Positions 45,662 through 53,122 of a stretch of DNA of 64,000 nt are shown in pieces. The notes beneath the pieces were generated by a model, which was not told where the DNA came from, did no database searches, and saw only the letters and a list, made by a program, of their open reading frames with translations. The position numbers and the translations under genes are program-made. Position 1 is the stretch's first letter. The number at the start of each line of letters is the position of its first letter. The stretch spans positions 1-64,000 of the forward strand of contig CAVOXR010000011.1 of the NCBI GenBank assembly GCA_963700475.1, in the 5' to 3' direction. This DNA is from Prado023 sp963700475 (lineage in GTDB: Bacteria; Actinomycetota; Actinomycetes; S36-B12; CAIYMF01).

Positions 45662-45976
45662 TCAGACGCAGCCCTTGGGCTTGGGCAGCCCGGCGACGTA
45701 GGACATCTTCTTGGCGGGCTTCTTGGGGAAGAGCTCGAACTGCTTCTTGGTGGGCACTCCACCCTCGGTCTGCACGCGGCGGGTCGTGGCAGTCTCGCCC
45801 TTGACCTTGTAGTCCTCGCGCAGCCACTTGATCAGGGCCCAGTGCTCGTCGGTCATCTCAACCTCGATGTTCTTCGCGAGCTCGGCGCCGATGTCCTCGC
45901 TCCACTCGTCGTACTCGGTGAGGAAGCCCTCCTCGTTGACGTGGACTTCCTTGCCGGCGATCGTGGCCATGGCCAT
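45662..45976 (-). CDS. DsrC/TusE-family sulfur-relay protein
   Basis: This 104-aa protein ends in the diagnostic arm AGLPKPKGCV with penultimate Cys103. The second cysteine of true DsrC, ~10 residues earlier, is replaced (SYVAG), as in TusE. The core (GKEVHVNEEGFLTEYDEWSEDIGAELAKN) is typical of the family. It should carry a persulfide on the arm. The ATG at 45976 follows GAGGAAC. It lies between the DUF1641 and DsrE-like genes. Confidence 0.92.
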   Translation of the reverse strand: MAMATIAGKEVHVNEEGFLTEYDEWSEDIGAELAKNIEVEMTDEHWALIKWLREDYKVKGETATTRRVQTEGGVPTKKQFELFPKKPAKKMSYVAGLPKPKGCV

Positions 45977-45998
45977 GGTCGTTGTTCCTCTCTGCCAT

Positions 45999-46751
45999 CT
46001 ACTTGGTGGGTGAGGTCGGCTGGGTGTCCTCACCGACCGTGTGGAGCATGGACAGGACGCGGGCGAGCCCACGCCTGGTCTGGGGGTCGCGCATCGACTT
46101 CAGCAGCGCGAAGGCCGAGGGCGGCTCGATGTGGGAGTCCTCGACCTCCTGGATCGTCAGGGCCGTCCGGTTGAGCATGGCCATCACCTCGGGCTGGGTC
46201 AGCTCCTTGACCGCGTTGAGGATGGTCACGACGTTGTCACCGAGGGCGCGCACGTCGTCCTCGGTGTACGTAGTGACGACCCGGTCGGCGATCGCAGCGC
46301 CCTCGCGGGCGAACATGAAGTAGCCCTTGTCCTCGGCGACCTGCAGGACCTCGGTGAGCTTGGCCATGCCGGCTCCGCCCAGGGAGCTCACCTCGTGGCC
46401 CAGCTCGGAGATGCTGCCGATCTGGCCGACCAGTACCTCCATGTCCGGGATGGCCCGGGCGGTGGTGCGGGCGAACCGGGTGACGTCGTCGATCGTGACG
46501 TCGGCCTCGAGCTCGGACAGCTCCCGGGTGGCCACATCCATCGCACCGCGTGACACGGGGATGAGGGTCTCCACGAGCTCGCTCCACTGCTCGCGGGCTG
46601 CGGCCGCCTCTGCGACCTGCTCGGCCATCACGGCCATCTGGGCGCTCATCGCGTCCAGACGGGCAAGGATGGCGGCGTTCGAGTCGGCGGTCGCCGCCGC
46701 CGCGCTCAGGGCGCCGACCGTGTCGGGGCCCATGTGGGTGGTCTCGGTCAT
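45999..46751 (-). CDS. DUF1641 protein
   Basis: This 250-aa helical protein has a coiled-coil-like N-terminus (ILARLDAMSAQMAVMAEQVAEAAAARE) and the DUF1641 C-terminal core (ALLKSMRDPQTRRGLARVLSMLHTVGE). DUF1641 proteins often accompany formate dehydrogenases or sulfide:quinone oxidoreductase-like flavoproteins, but their role is unknown. Its start overlaps the stop of the flavoprotein gene (TGATG), so translation is coupled. Confidence 0.88.
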   Translation of the reverse strand: MTETTHMGPDTVGALSAAAATADSNAAILARLDAMSAQMAVMAEQVAEAAAAREQWSELVETLIPVSRGAMDVATRELSELEADVTIDDVTRFARTTARAIPDMEVLVGQIGSISELGHEVSSLGGAGMAKLTEVLQVAEDKGYFMFAREGAAIADRVVTTYTEDDVRALGDNVVTILNAVKELTQPEVMAMLNRTALTIQEVEDSHIEPPSAFALLKSMRDPQTRRGLARVLSMLHTVGEDTQPTSPTK

Positions 46752-47986
46752 CAGAGGTCCTTCGCGTCCTTGCCGGCCATCGACATGAGCGCGGGCAGCG
46801 GCAGCTCCTTGCCGGGCAGCAGGATGTTCCAGTACATCCACCGGAACATGACCTTGCCCCAGTGGTTCATCTCGGTCTCCTTCAGCAGCGAGAACGGACC
46901 CACGCCGGGCAACGGGTACTTGCCGGTGAGCGGCTCGGTGTCGTAGTTGAAGTCGATGAGCAGGCCCTTGCCGTGGCCGGTCTCGATGAAGCAGTTGGCG
47001 TGGCCGTCGAACAGCTCGGTCATCTTCAGGCCCTGGATGTGGCGCATGAAGTTCGCCGGGAACAGGTCCATCGCGAAGTGGGCGACGGAACCAGCCTTGG
47101 AGGCGGGGATGTTGGAGGCATCGCCCACGACGAAGATGTTGTCGTAGTCATCGCAGAGAAGCGTCTGCTTGTCGACCGGGACGTAGTTCAGGTCGTCGCC
47201 CATGCCCGAGCGCGCGATGAAGTCCGCACCCATGTTCAGCGGGATCGTGACCAGCAGGTCGTAGGGCACCTCGCGCTCGTCGAAGCTGATCAGCTTCTTG
47301 GCCTCGGGGTCGATGCTCTCGATCATGAAGTCGCCCTCGAGGGCGATGCCGCGGGTCTCGAGCATGTCGCCGAGGTGCTTGCTGGCGACCGGCTTCGTGA
47401 AGGCTCCCTCGAGCGGGGTGACGTAGACGATCTCGACCTTGTCGCGCATGCCCTGCTCGGCGAAGAACGCATCAGCGAGGAAGGTGAACTCGAGCGGCGC
47501 GACCGGGCACTTGATCGGCATCTCGGTGATGTGCACCACGAGCCGGCCACCCTCCCAGGTGCGCAGCTTCTCGGCCAGGGCGGTCGCGCCCTTGAAGGTG
47601 TAGAACTCGTGGACGCTGCCGCCGAGGTCGTCGGCCATGCCCGGGGTCTCCTCAGGCCGCGGCGTGGTGCCGCTGGCGATGATCAGGTAGTCGTAGCCCA
47701 GCTCGGTGCCGTCGACCAGCAGGACCTTGTTGTCCTCGGGGACGACCTTGTCGATCTCGCCCAGGACCAGGTCGACGCCCGTGGGGATGAAGCGCTTCTT
47801 GGGCTTCACGATCTCGTCCGGACGGTAGATGCCGAAGGGTACGAACAGGTACCCGGGCTGGTAGTAGTGGGTGTCGTCGGAGTCGACGACCGTGATGCTC
47901 CACTCATCGCGGGGCAACTGCGGGCGCAGCTTGTTCACGGCCATGGTCCCGGCGGTGCCGGCTCCCAGGACGAGCAGCCTCTTCAT
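46751..47986 (-). CDS. Sulfide:quinone oxidoreductase-like flavoprotein
   Basis: This 411-aa FAD protein has the Rossmann motif GAGTAG near the start and the second FAD motif NIFVVGDASNIPASKAGSVAHF. Cys160 in EMPIKCPVAPLEF falls at the number of the catalytic Cys160 of characterised SQRs. Cys332 (HANCFIETGHGKGLLIDFNYD) sits in the context of the second redox cysteine. The third cysteine (about 128) is absent. The C-terminal segment MFRWMYWNILLPG could be a membrane-docking amphipathic helix. It probably oxidises sulfide or a persulfide and passes electrons to quinone. AAGGAGA precedes the ATG, which overlaps the regulator stop (TGATG). Confidence 0.9.
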   Translation of the reverse strand: MKRLLVLGAGTAGTMAVNKLRPQLPRDEWSITVVDSDDTHYYQPGYLFVPFGIYRPDEIVKPKKRFIPTGVDLVLGEIDKVVPEDNKVLLVDGTELGYDYLIIASGTTPRPEETPGMADDLGGSVHEFYTFKGATALAEKLRTWEGGRLVVHITEMPIKCPVAPLEFTFLADAFFAEQGMRDKVEIVYVTPLEGAFTKPVASKHLGDMLETRGIALEGDFMIESIDPEAKKLISFDEREVPYDLLVTIPLNMGADFIARSGMGDDLNYVPVDKQTLLCDDYDNIFVVGDASNIPASKAGSVAHFAMDLFPANFMRHIQGLKMTELFDGHANCFIETGHGKGLLIDFNYDTEPLTGKYPLPGVGPFSLLKETEMNHWGKVMFRWMYWNILLPGKELPLPALMSMAGKDAKDL

Positions 47987-48793
47987 CAGTTCTCCTTCTT
48001 CGTGGCCGCGGGACGCGGAACCGGGGTCATCACCGCGGCACGCGGCGAGGTGGTGGAGATCGCCGCAGCGATCCGGGGAAGTGCGTCCAGGACCCGGCGG
48101 CGCGCATCCTGGTCGAGGTGGTGAAGATCGGGGTCGACGCTGACGTCTGCCGAGGGGCTCACGCCGCCGGCCAGGACCATCCCGACCAGGGTGCTGCCGT
48201 GGCGGATGAACGCGCGCGCGCACTGGAACCCCAGGGCGCCCTCCTGGAATCGGGGCGTGAGGTCCGGGTGGTCGGCGAGGTCGCGCCACTCGGTGACGCA
48301 GGTGTCGAGCACGTCGGGGGAGTCGGACCGGGCGGCGAACCAGCTGCACTGGTTGGCCACATCGGTGACCGGACGGCCGTGCATGTCGGTGACGACCATC
48401 ATCACGCCGAGCAGCTCGGCGGCCACCTCGACGGCGGTGCTCGCGGCGTCCGTGTTCAGGGTCGGGTCGGCTGCGTCCGCGGTTGCCTCGTCGGGCTCGG
48501 TCGCGAGGGTGTTCGCGGGCACGAGGGTGTTCGCGGGGACGAGGGACAGGGCCGGGGCTGCCGGTCGTTCCTGCTGCGGCCGCGGAGGTGCTGTCGGTCG
48601 CGCCGTCGGCCTGTCCGGAGTCGAGCAGCGCCTCGATCCTGTCCGCGGGGAAGCGCCAGGAGCGCCCGACGCGGATCGCAGGCAGGCGGCCGTCCTCAGC
48701 CATCCGGTAGACGGTCGAGCGATCGATGTGCAGCAGCTCCTGGACCTCCAGGGCGGTGAGCAGCGGCCGTGAGGGGCCCTGCGACATCTGCAT
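47986..48793 (-). pseudogene. Excisionase-type HTH regulator with PocR-like sensor domain, frameshifted
   Basis: The first ~75 residues form a MerR/excisionase helix-turn-helix (LLTALEVQELLHIDRSTVYRMAEDGRLPAIRVGRSWRFPADRIEALL). After a Ser/Ala linker the frame changes near 48570-48600. The second frame encodes a PocR-type ligand domain (SWFAARSDSPDVLDTCVTEWRDLADHPDL ... GALGFQCARAFIRHGSTLVGMVLAGG) ending KKEN at 47986. Both halves look fully functional and the break lies in a low-constraint linker, so a single indel or error is likely. It directly precedes the SQR-like gene and probably controls the sulfur operon. The ATG may be 48793 or 48787. Confidence 0.83.
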
Positions 48794-48825
48794 GTCATGC
48801 ACACTATGCCGAACCTGCATATGCA
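48789..48825. promoter_or_regulatory. Two TGCAT/ATGCA palindromes at the sulfur-operon promoter
   Basis: TGCATG-T-CATGCA (48789-48801) covers the regulator start codon, and TGCATATGCA (48816-48825) lies ~25 bp upstream. Both are perfect palindromes built from the same half-site. On the minus strand CATAGT lies between them as a possible -10. They are good candidates for the operator of the PocR-type regulator. Confidence 0.6.
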
Positions 48826-48893
48826 TCCGTGGGTCAAAGGTCCCGTGGGACAGGGCCCTGAGTACCTATTTGCGGCCAAGGCCCCTGATCCAG

Positions 48894-48943
48894 CGAACTT
48901 GGGTGGCTGTTGCCGCAAGAGGAGCATCAGCCACCCAAGTTCG
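48894..48943. repeat. Perfect 16-bp inverted repeat between divergent genes
   Basis: CGAACTTGGGTGGCTG (48894-48909) and CAGCCACCCAAGTTCG (48928-48943) are perfect reverse complements around an 18-nt loop. It lies between the sulfur regulator and the ATP-grasp gene, which point away from each other, so a terminator role is unlikely. An operator or a mobile palindrome is possible. Confidence 0.9.
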
Positions 48944-48982
48944 TGCCGGGGGGCAGCTGTAACACGTCGGTAACCTGACGTC

Positions 48983-50626
48983 ATGAAACGGCCACAGGGC
49001 TATGTCCATGATTCGCCCATGCTGCCCTGGGACGAGATGTACGACGCCGACGGCGAGGTCCGCCCCGGCCGTGATGGGCTGGCAGGGGCGCTCGAGGACC
49101 TCGGATCCGACGAACTCGTGCGCCGGGCGCGACTGCGCGACGCCCACCTGAGTGCCCAGGGCATCACCTTCACGCTGTCGGGACGCGAGCGCCCGCTGCC
49201 GATGGACCTCGTGCCGCGGATCGTGGACGCCGCCGAGTGGCAGGTCATCGAGGCCGGCGTCGCCCAGCGGATCCGGGCGCTGGAGATGTTCCTGGCCGAC
49301 ATCTACGGGGCCGGGGAGATCCTTCGCGACCAGGTGATCCCCCGCAAGCTCGTCACGAGCTCGGCGCACTTCCATCGCGAGGCGCACGGCGTCCGGCCCG
49401 CCAACGGGGTGCGGATCCACGTCGCCGGCGTCGACCTCGTGCGCGACGACGAGGGCACGTTCCGGGTGCTGGAGGACAACCTGCGCAGCCCGTCGGGGGT
49501 CTCCTACGTCCTGGAGAACCGGCGCACGCTGTCGCATGTGGTGCCCGAGATCTTCACCGGGTACCGGTTGCGCAGCGTCGAGGAGTACCCCGCGCGGCTG
49601 CTCAGCGCCCTGCTCGCGGCCGCCCCGCTCGGCGTCGCCGAGCCCACGGTCGTGGTCCTGACCCCTGGTGTGCACAACTCCGCCCACTTCGAGCACGCGT
49701 TCCTCGCCCGCCGGATGGGCGTGGAACTCGTGGAGGGTCGTGACCTGTTCTGCCGCGACGGGGTCGTGCGGATGCGCACGACGCGTGGCAGTGAGCCGGT
49801 GCACGTGATCTACCGACGCATCGACGACGACTTCCTGGACCCGGTGCACTTCCGGCCCGACTCCGTGCTCGGCGTGCCAGGGATCCTGAACGCGGCACGT
49901 GCGGGTGCGGTGACGATCGCCAACGGGGTCGGCAATGGCGTCGCCGACGACAAGGCGGTGTACCCCTACGTGCCCACCATCGTGCGCTACTACCTCGGTG
50001 AGGAGCCGTTGCTGCCCAACGTGCGCACCTACGACCTGCGCGACCCCGAGCAGCGCGCCCACGTGCTGCCCCGCCTGGACCGGATGGTCGTCAAGCCCGT
50101 CGACGGCTCGGGCGGCTACGGCATCGTCGTGGGGTCACAGGCCAGCGACGCCGAGCTGGCCACCGCCGCCGCCAACATCGAGGCGGATCCGCGTGGCTGG
50201 ATCGCCCAGCCGATCGTCGCGCTGTCGACGAGTCCGACGCTCGTCGAGGGCGGCCGGCTCGCCCCTCGGCACCTGGACCTCCGGCCCTTTGCCGTCAACG
50301 ACGGCGAGAAGGTCTGGGTGCTCCCCGGCGGCCTGACCCGGGTGGCCCTGGTCGAGGGCAGCCTGGTCGTGAACTCCAGCCAGGGGGGCGGCTCGAAGGA
50401 CACCTGGGTGCTCGACATCGGGGAGGACGAGCCGCTGCCACCGCTGGAGCCCGAACTCGTCGTCGAGTCCGACGAGCCGACGTTCTCCGCGGCCCAACGT
50501 CGCGCGGCCATCGAGGCCCGCGCTCGGGTCGACCAGCCCACCGTGCACTCCGAGCGCCTCCGCCAGCAGGAGATGCAGCAGCAGCAGTCCGCCGGTGCAC
50601 CGACCCAGGAGGTGGGGCCGTGCTGA
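48983..50626 (+). CDS. Circularly permuted ATP-grasp protein
   Basis: This 547-aa protein matches the circularly permuted ATP-grasp type 2 family (M. tuberculosis Rv2411c-like, from memory). It includes HVAGVDLVRDDEGTFRVLEDNLRSPSG, DRMVVKPVDGSGGYGIVVG and RPFAVNDGEKVWVLPGGLTRVAL. It is predicted to join a carboxylate to an amine using ATP; its substrate is not established. TAACCT lies 6 nt before the ATG, suggesting leaderless transcription. It overlaps the alpha-E gene by 7 nt. The last ~60 residues are a Gln/Glu-rich tail. Confidence 0.93.
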   Translation: MKRPQGYVHDSPMLPWDEMYDADGEVRPGRDGLAGALEDLGSDELVRRARLRDAHLSAQGITFTLSGRERPLPMDLVPRIVDAAEWQVIEAGVAQRIRALEMFLADIYGAGEILRDQVIPRKLVTSSAHFHREAHGVRPANGVRIHVAGVDLVRDDEGTFRVLEDNLRSPSGVSYVLENRRTLSHVVPEIFTGYRLRSVEEYPARLLSALLAAAPLGVAEPTVVVLTPGVHNSAHFEHAFLARRMGVELVEGRDLFCRDGVVRMRTTRGSEPVHVIYRRIDDDFLDPVHFRPDSVLGVPGILNAARAGAVTIANGVGNGVADDKAVYPYVPTIVRYYLGEEPLLPNVRTYDLRDPEQRAHVLPRLDRMVVKPVDGSGGYGIVVGSQASDAELATAAANIEADPRGWIAQPIVALSTSPTLVEGGRLAPRHLDLRPFAVNDGEKVWVLPGGLTRVALVEGSLVVNSSQGGGSKDTWVLDIGEDEPLPPLEPELVVESDEPTFSAAQRRAAIEARARVDQPTVHSERLRQQEMQQQQSAGAPTQEVGPC

Positions 50627-51540
50627 GCCGGATCGCCGAGGCGATGTTCTGGATCGGGCGCTACGTGGAGCGCGCCGAGGCCACGACCCGCCTGCTCGTG
50701 GAGCACCACCAGCTGCTGGTCGAGGACACCCGGCTGGACCCCGCTGTGGGGGTCGAGGCGATGCTCGAACCGCTGTCGCTGATGCCCGAGGACCCCGATC
50801 ATCCTTCGTTGACGCCGGCGGCCCTGGTGCGGATCGTGGTCGGCGACTCCGACGACCCGAAGACGATCCTCGGGTCCGTCGCCGCAGCGCGAGAGAACGC
50901 CCGGACCATCCGGGAGGCCCTGCCCGGTGACATGTTCGAGCGGATGAACGCCACGCACCTGCGGCTTCAGGCCGGCATCTCCACGGTCATCCCGGGGATC
51001 CCGCTGCGCGGACTGCTCGACGAGCTGTCGGTCGTCGCCGGGATCATCGACTGGCAGATGCCGCGTGACGAGGGGCTGGTGTTCCTGCGCCTGGGTGGTG
51101 CGCTGGAGCGCCTGGACATGACCTCGCGCCTGCTGGCCATCGACCACGAGGGGCTGTGGCCCCAGGTCGGTGCCGCTACGGCCCTGCGCGCGGCCGGCGG
51201 GTTCAACCCGTTCCTGCGCACGCAGCGCGCCCTGACCGGGGAGCAGGTCCGGGCGTTCCTGCTGTTGGATCCGACCTTCCCGCGTTCGACGCTGCAGGCG
51301 GCGATCCGGGCCGAGCGTGCCGTGCGCCAGATGGGCACATACGTGAGCCCCCAGCAGACCTCGACGCTCCTGCGTACCGTCGGGATCCTGCGCGCCGAGC
51401 TCGAGTTCGCCTCGGTCAACCCGACGCCCGCCGACCTGGAGCTGCTCAGCGAACGCGCGAGCGAGGCGGCGTTCGTGGCCAGCGATGCCGTCGCCGGTGC
51501 GTTCTTCCGGCAGGCCGGCACGATCGTGTGGAGCCACTGA
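50620..51540 (+). CDS. Alpha-E domain protein
   Basis: This 306-aa helical protein opens MLSRIAEAMFWIGRYVERAEATTRLLVEHHQ, the hallmark of the alpha-E family (Rv2410c-like). Alpha-E proteins always accompany the permuted ATP-grasp and the transglutaminase-like protein. The three are predicted to form a peptide-modifying system, though no reaction is proven. The start is a GTG overlapping the ATP-grasp stop. Confidence 0.92.
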   Translation: MLSRIAEAMFWIGRYVERAEATTRLLVEHHQLLVEDTRLDPAVGVEAMLEPLSLMPEDPDHPSLTPAALVRIVVGDSDDPKTILGSVAAARENARTIREALPGDMFERMNATHLRLQAGISTVIPGIPLRGLLDELSVVAGIIDWQMPRDEGLVFLRLGGALERLDMTSRLLAIDHEGLWPQVGAATALRAAGGFNPFLRTQRALTGEQVRAFLLLDPTFPRSTLQAAIRAERAVRQMGTYVSPQQTSTLLRTVGILRAELEFASVNPTPADLELLSERASEAAFVASDAVAGAFFRQAGTIVWSH

Positions 51541-52391
51541 TGACCCAGCGACTGTCCGTGATGCACTCCACGAGCCTGGCCTACGCCGGTGAGGTCCTGG
51601 CCTCCTTCAACGAGGCCCGCATGACCCCGCTGAGCACCTCGGGCCAGCTGATGCTCCGCCACGACCTGAGCGTCACCCCCCTGGCTCGGCTGCATCGCTA
51701 CACCGACTACTGGGGCACCGCCGTCGAGGCATTCGATGTGCACATCCCGCACCACGCCCTGACGGTCGTGAGCACCTCGGTGGTGGACACGGTCGAGCGG
51801 TGGCGGCAGGCCCCCGGCGTGACGTGGGCGGAGATGGCCTCCGATGAGGTCACCGATCGCTGGTGCGAGTTCCTCGAGCTGGGCAGGTTCGTCGACGACG
51901 CGGCCGCTGACCCGGCGCGCGCCGACGTGCTGGCGACCCTGCGCGCGGCACCCACGCCGAAGGCGGCGATCAACCTCGCAGTCGAGCTGGTCCGCGACCA
52001 CATCGCCTACACGCCCGGGGTGACCCACGTGCACACCTCGGCCGGCGAGGCCTGGGAGGAAGGGCGCGGGGTCTGCCAGGACTTCAGCCACGCCACCTTG
52101 TCGCTGCTGCGGGCGCTGGGCATCCCGGGGCGCTACGTCAGTGGGTACGTCCACACCGAGGATGCGGAGATCGGCGTGCCCGTGATCGGTGAGAGCCATG
52201 CGTGGGTGGAGGCCTGGAACGGCGGCTGGGAGGCGCACGACCCGACCAACGGCCGTGCCGTGGCTGCCGCCCACGTGCTGGTCGCCCGGGGTCGGGACTA
52301 CCGGGACGTCTCGCCGCTGACCGGCATCTACGCCGGCCCGCTGAGCGCCGACCCGGTGGTGACGGTGGAGATGACCCGGCTCGTTCGGTAG
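51540..52391 (+). CDS. Transglutaminase-like cysteine protease-fold protein
   Basis: This 283-aa protein has a transglutaminase triad: Cys179 (GRGVCQDFSH), His220 (GESHAWVEAW) and Asp234 (AHDPTNG). The N-terminal ~120 residues are the beta domain (bacterial transglutaminase-like N-terminal region). Its ATG overlaps the alpha-E stop (ATGA), completing a three-gene operon. It may act as a peptidase or amidase on the product of the ATP-grasp enzyme. Confidence 0.93.
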   Translation: MTQRLSVMHSTSLAYAGEVLASFNEARMTPLSTSGQLMLRHDLSVTPLARLHRYTDYWGTAVEAFDVHIPHHALTVVSTSVVDTVERWRQAPGVTWAEMASDEVTDRWCEFLELGRFVDDAAADPARADVLATLRAAPTPKAAINLAVELVRDHIAYTPGVTHVHTSAGEAWEEGRGVCQDFSHATLSLLRALGIPGRYVSGYVHTEDAEIGVPVIGESHAWVEAWNGGWEAHDPTNGRAVAAAHVLVARGRDYRDVSPLTGIYAGPLSADPVVTVEMTRLVR

Positions 52392-52447
52392 GTCGGGCCT
52401 CCAGCCGTGTCGTCGTGGCAACCTACGCCAGCGTAGGATTGTCGTCC

Positions 52448-53029
52448 ATGAGTCTCAGGTCGATGTCCCGGTTCCTGCTGGACAAGGCGGGGTGGACGAT
52501 CGACGGCGACCCGCCGCCGGACCCGGTGATCATGATGATCGCGGCGCCGCACACCTCCAACTGGGACTTCCCGCTCATGCTGCTGCTGACGTGGGCCACG
52601 GACGTGGAGCCGCACTTCCTGATGAAGAAGGAGGCGTTCCGCGGCCCGACCGGACCACTCATGCGCTGGCTCGGCGGGGTCTCAGTTGACCGGAAGGCGC
52701 CTCAGGGCATGGTCGAGGACCTGGTGGCCAAGGCGGGCACGTCCAAGCACCTGAGCCTGGTGATCGCCCCGGAGGGGACACGAGCGCGCGAGGAGTTCTG
52801 GAAGTCGGGCTTCTACCGCATCGCGGAGCAGGGCAACATGGGCGTCTGCTTGGGCTATTGCGACGCCCAGAACAAGCGCATGGGGTTCGGCCCGGTGATC
52901 CACCTGACCGGCGACGTCACGGCCGACATGGACATCATCCGCGACTTCTACGCCGACGTTCGCGGGGTCAACCCGGACAACGCCACCCCGCCGCGCCTGC
53001 GCGAGGAGGTCCAGGCCCCCACGGCCTGA
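52448..53029 (+). CDS. PlsC-like acyltransferase
   Basis: This 193-aa acyltransferase has the HX4D motif as HTSNWD (residues 35-40), the FLMKKEAFRGP substrate region and IAPEGTRAREEFWKSGFYRIA. It acylates a lysophospholipid or another glycerol-type acceptor using acyl-CoA or acyl-ACP. It is short for PlsC and has no clear membrane helix beyond the N-terminal region, matching a small actinobacterial subfamily. TAGGAT lies 8 nt before the ATG. Confidence 0.88.
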   Translation: MSLRSMSRFLLDKAGWTIDGDPPPDPVIMMIAAPHTSNWDFPLMLLLTWATDVEPHFLMKKEAFRGPTGPLMRWLGGVSVDRKAPQGMVEDLVAKAGTSKHLSLVIAPEGTRAREEFWKSGFYRIAEQGNMGVCLGYCDAQNKRMGFGPVIHLTGDVTADMDIIRDFYADVRGVNPDNATPPRLREEVQAPTA

Positions 53030-53036
53030 CCACCAC

Positions 53037-53108
53037 CGCAAACCCTCCGCGAAGGGTCAGATCCTCCCCGTCGACGCGGAGGGTCTGAGCTCATGCGGAG
53101 GGTCTGCG
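53037..53108. repeat. Dispersed nested palindrome, copy C
   Basis: CGCAAACCCTCCGC (53037-53050) and GCGGAGGGTCTGCG (53095-53108) form 14-bp arms with one mismatch. The inner arms GATCCTCC (53060-53067) and GGAGGGTC (53078-53085) flank a 10-nt loop, CCGTCGACGC. It sits in the 93-bp gap between two convergent stop codons, as copy B does, 49 kb away from it. Confidence 0.9.
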
Positions 53109-53122
53109 GGGTGGGGCGTGGG

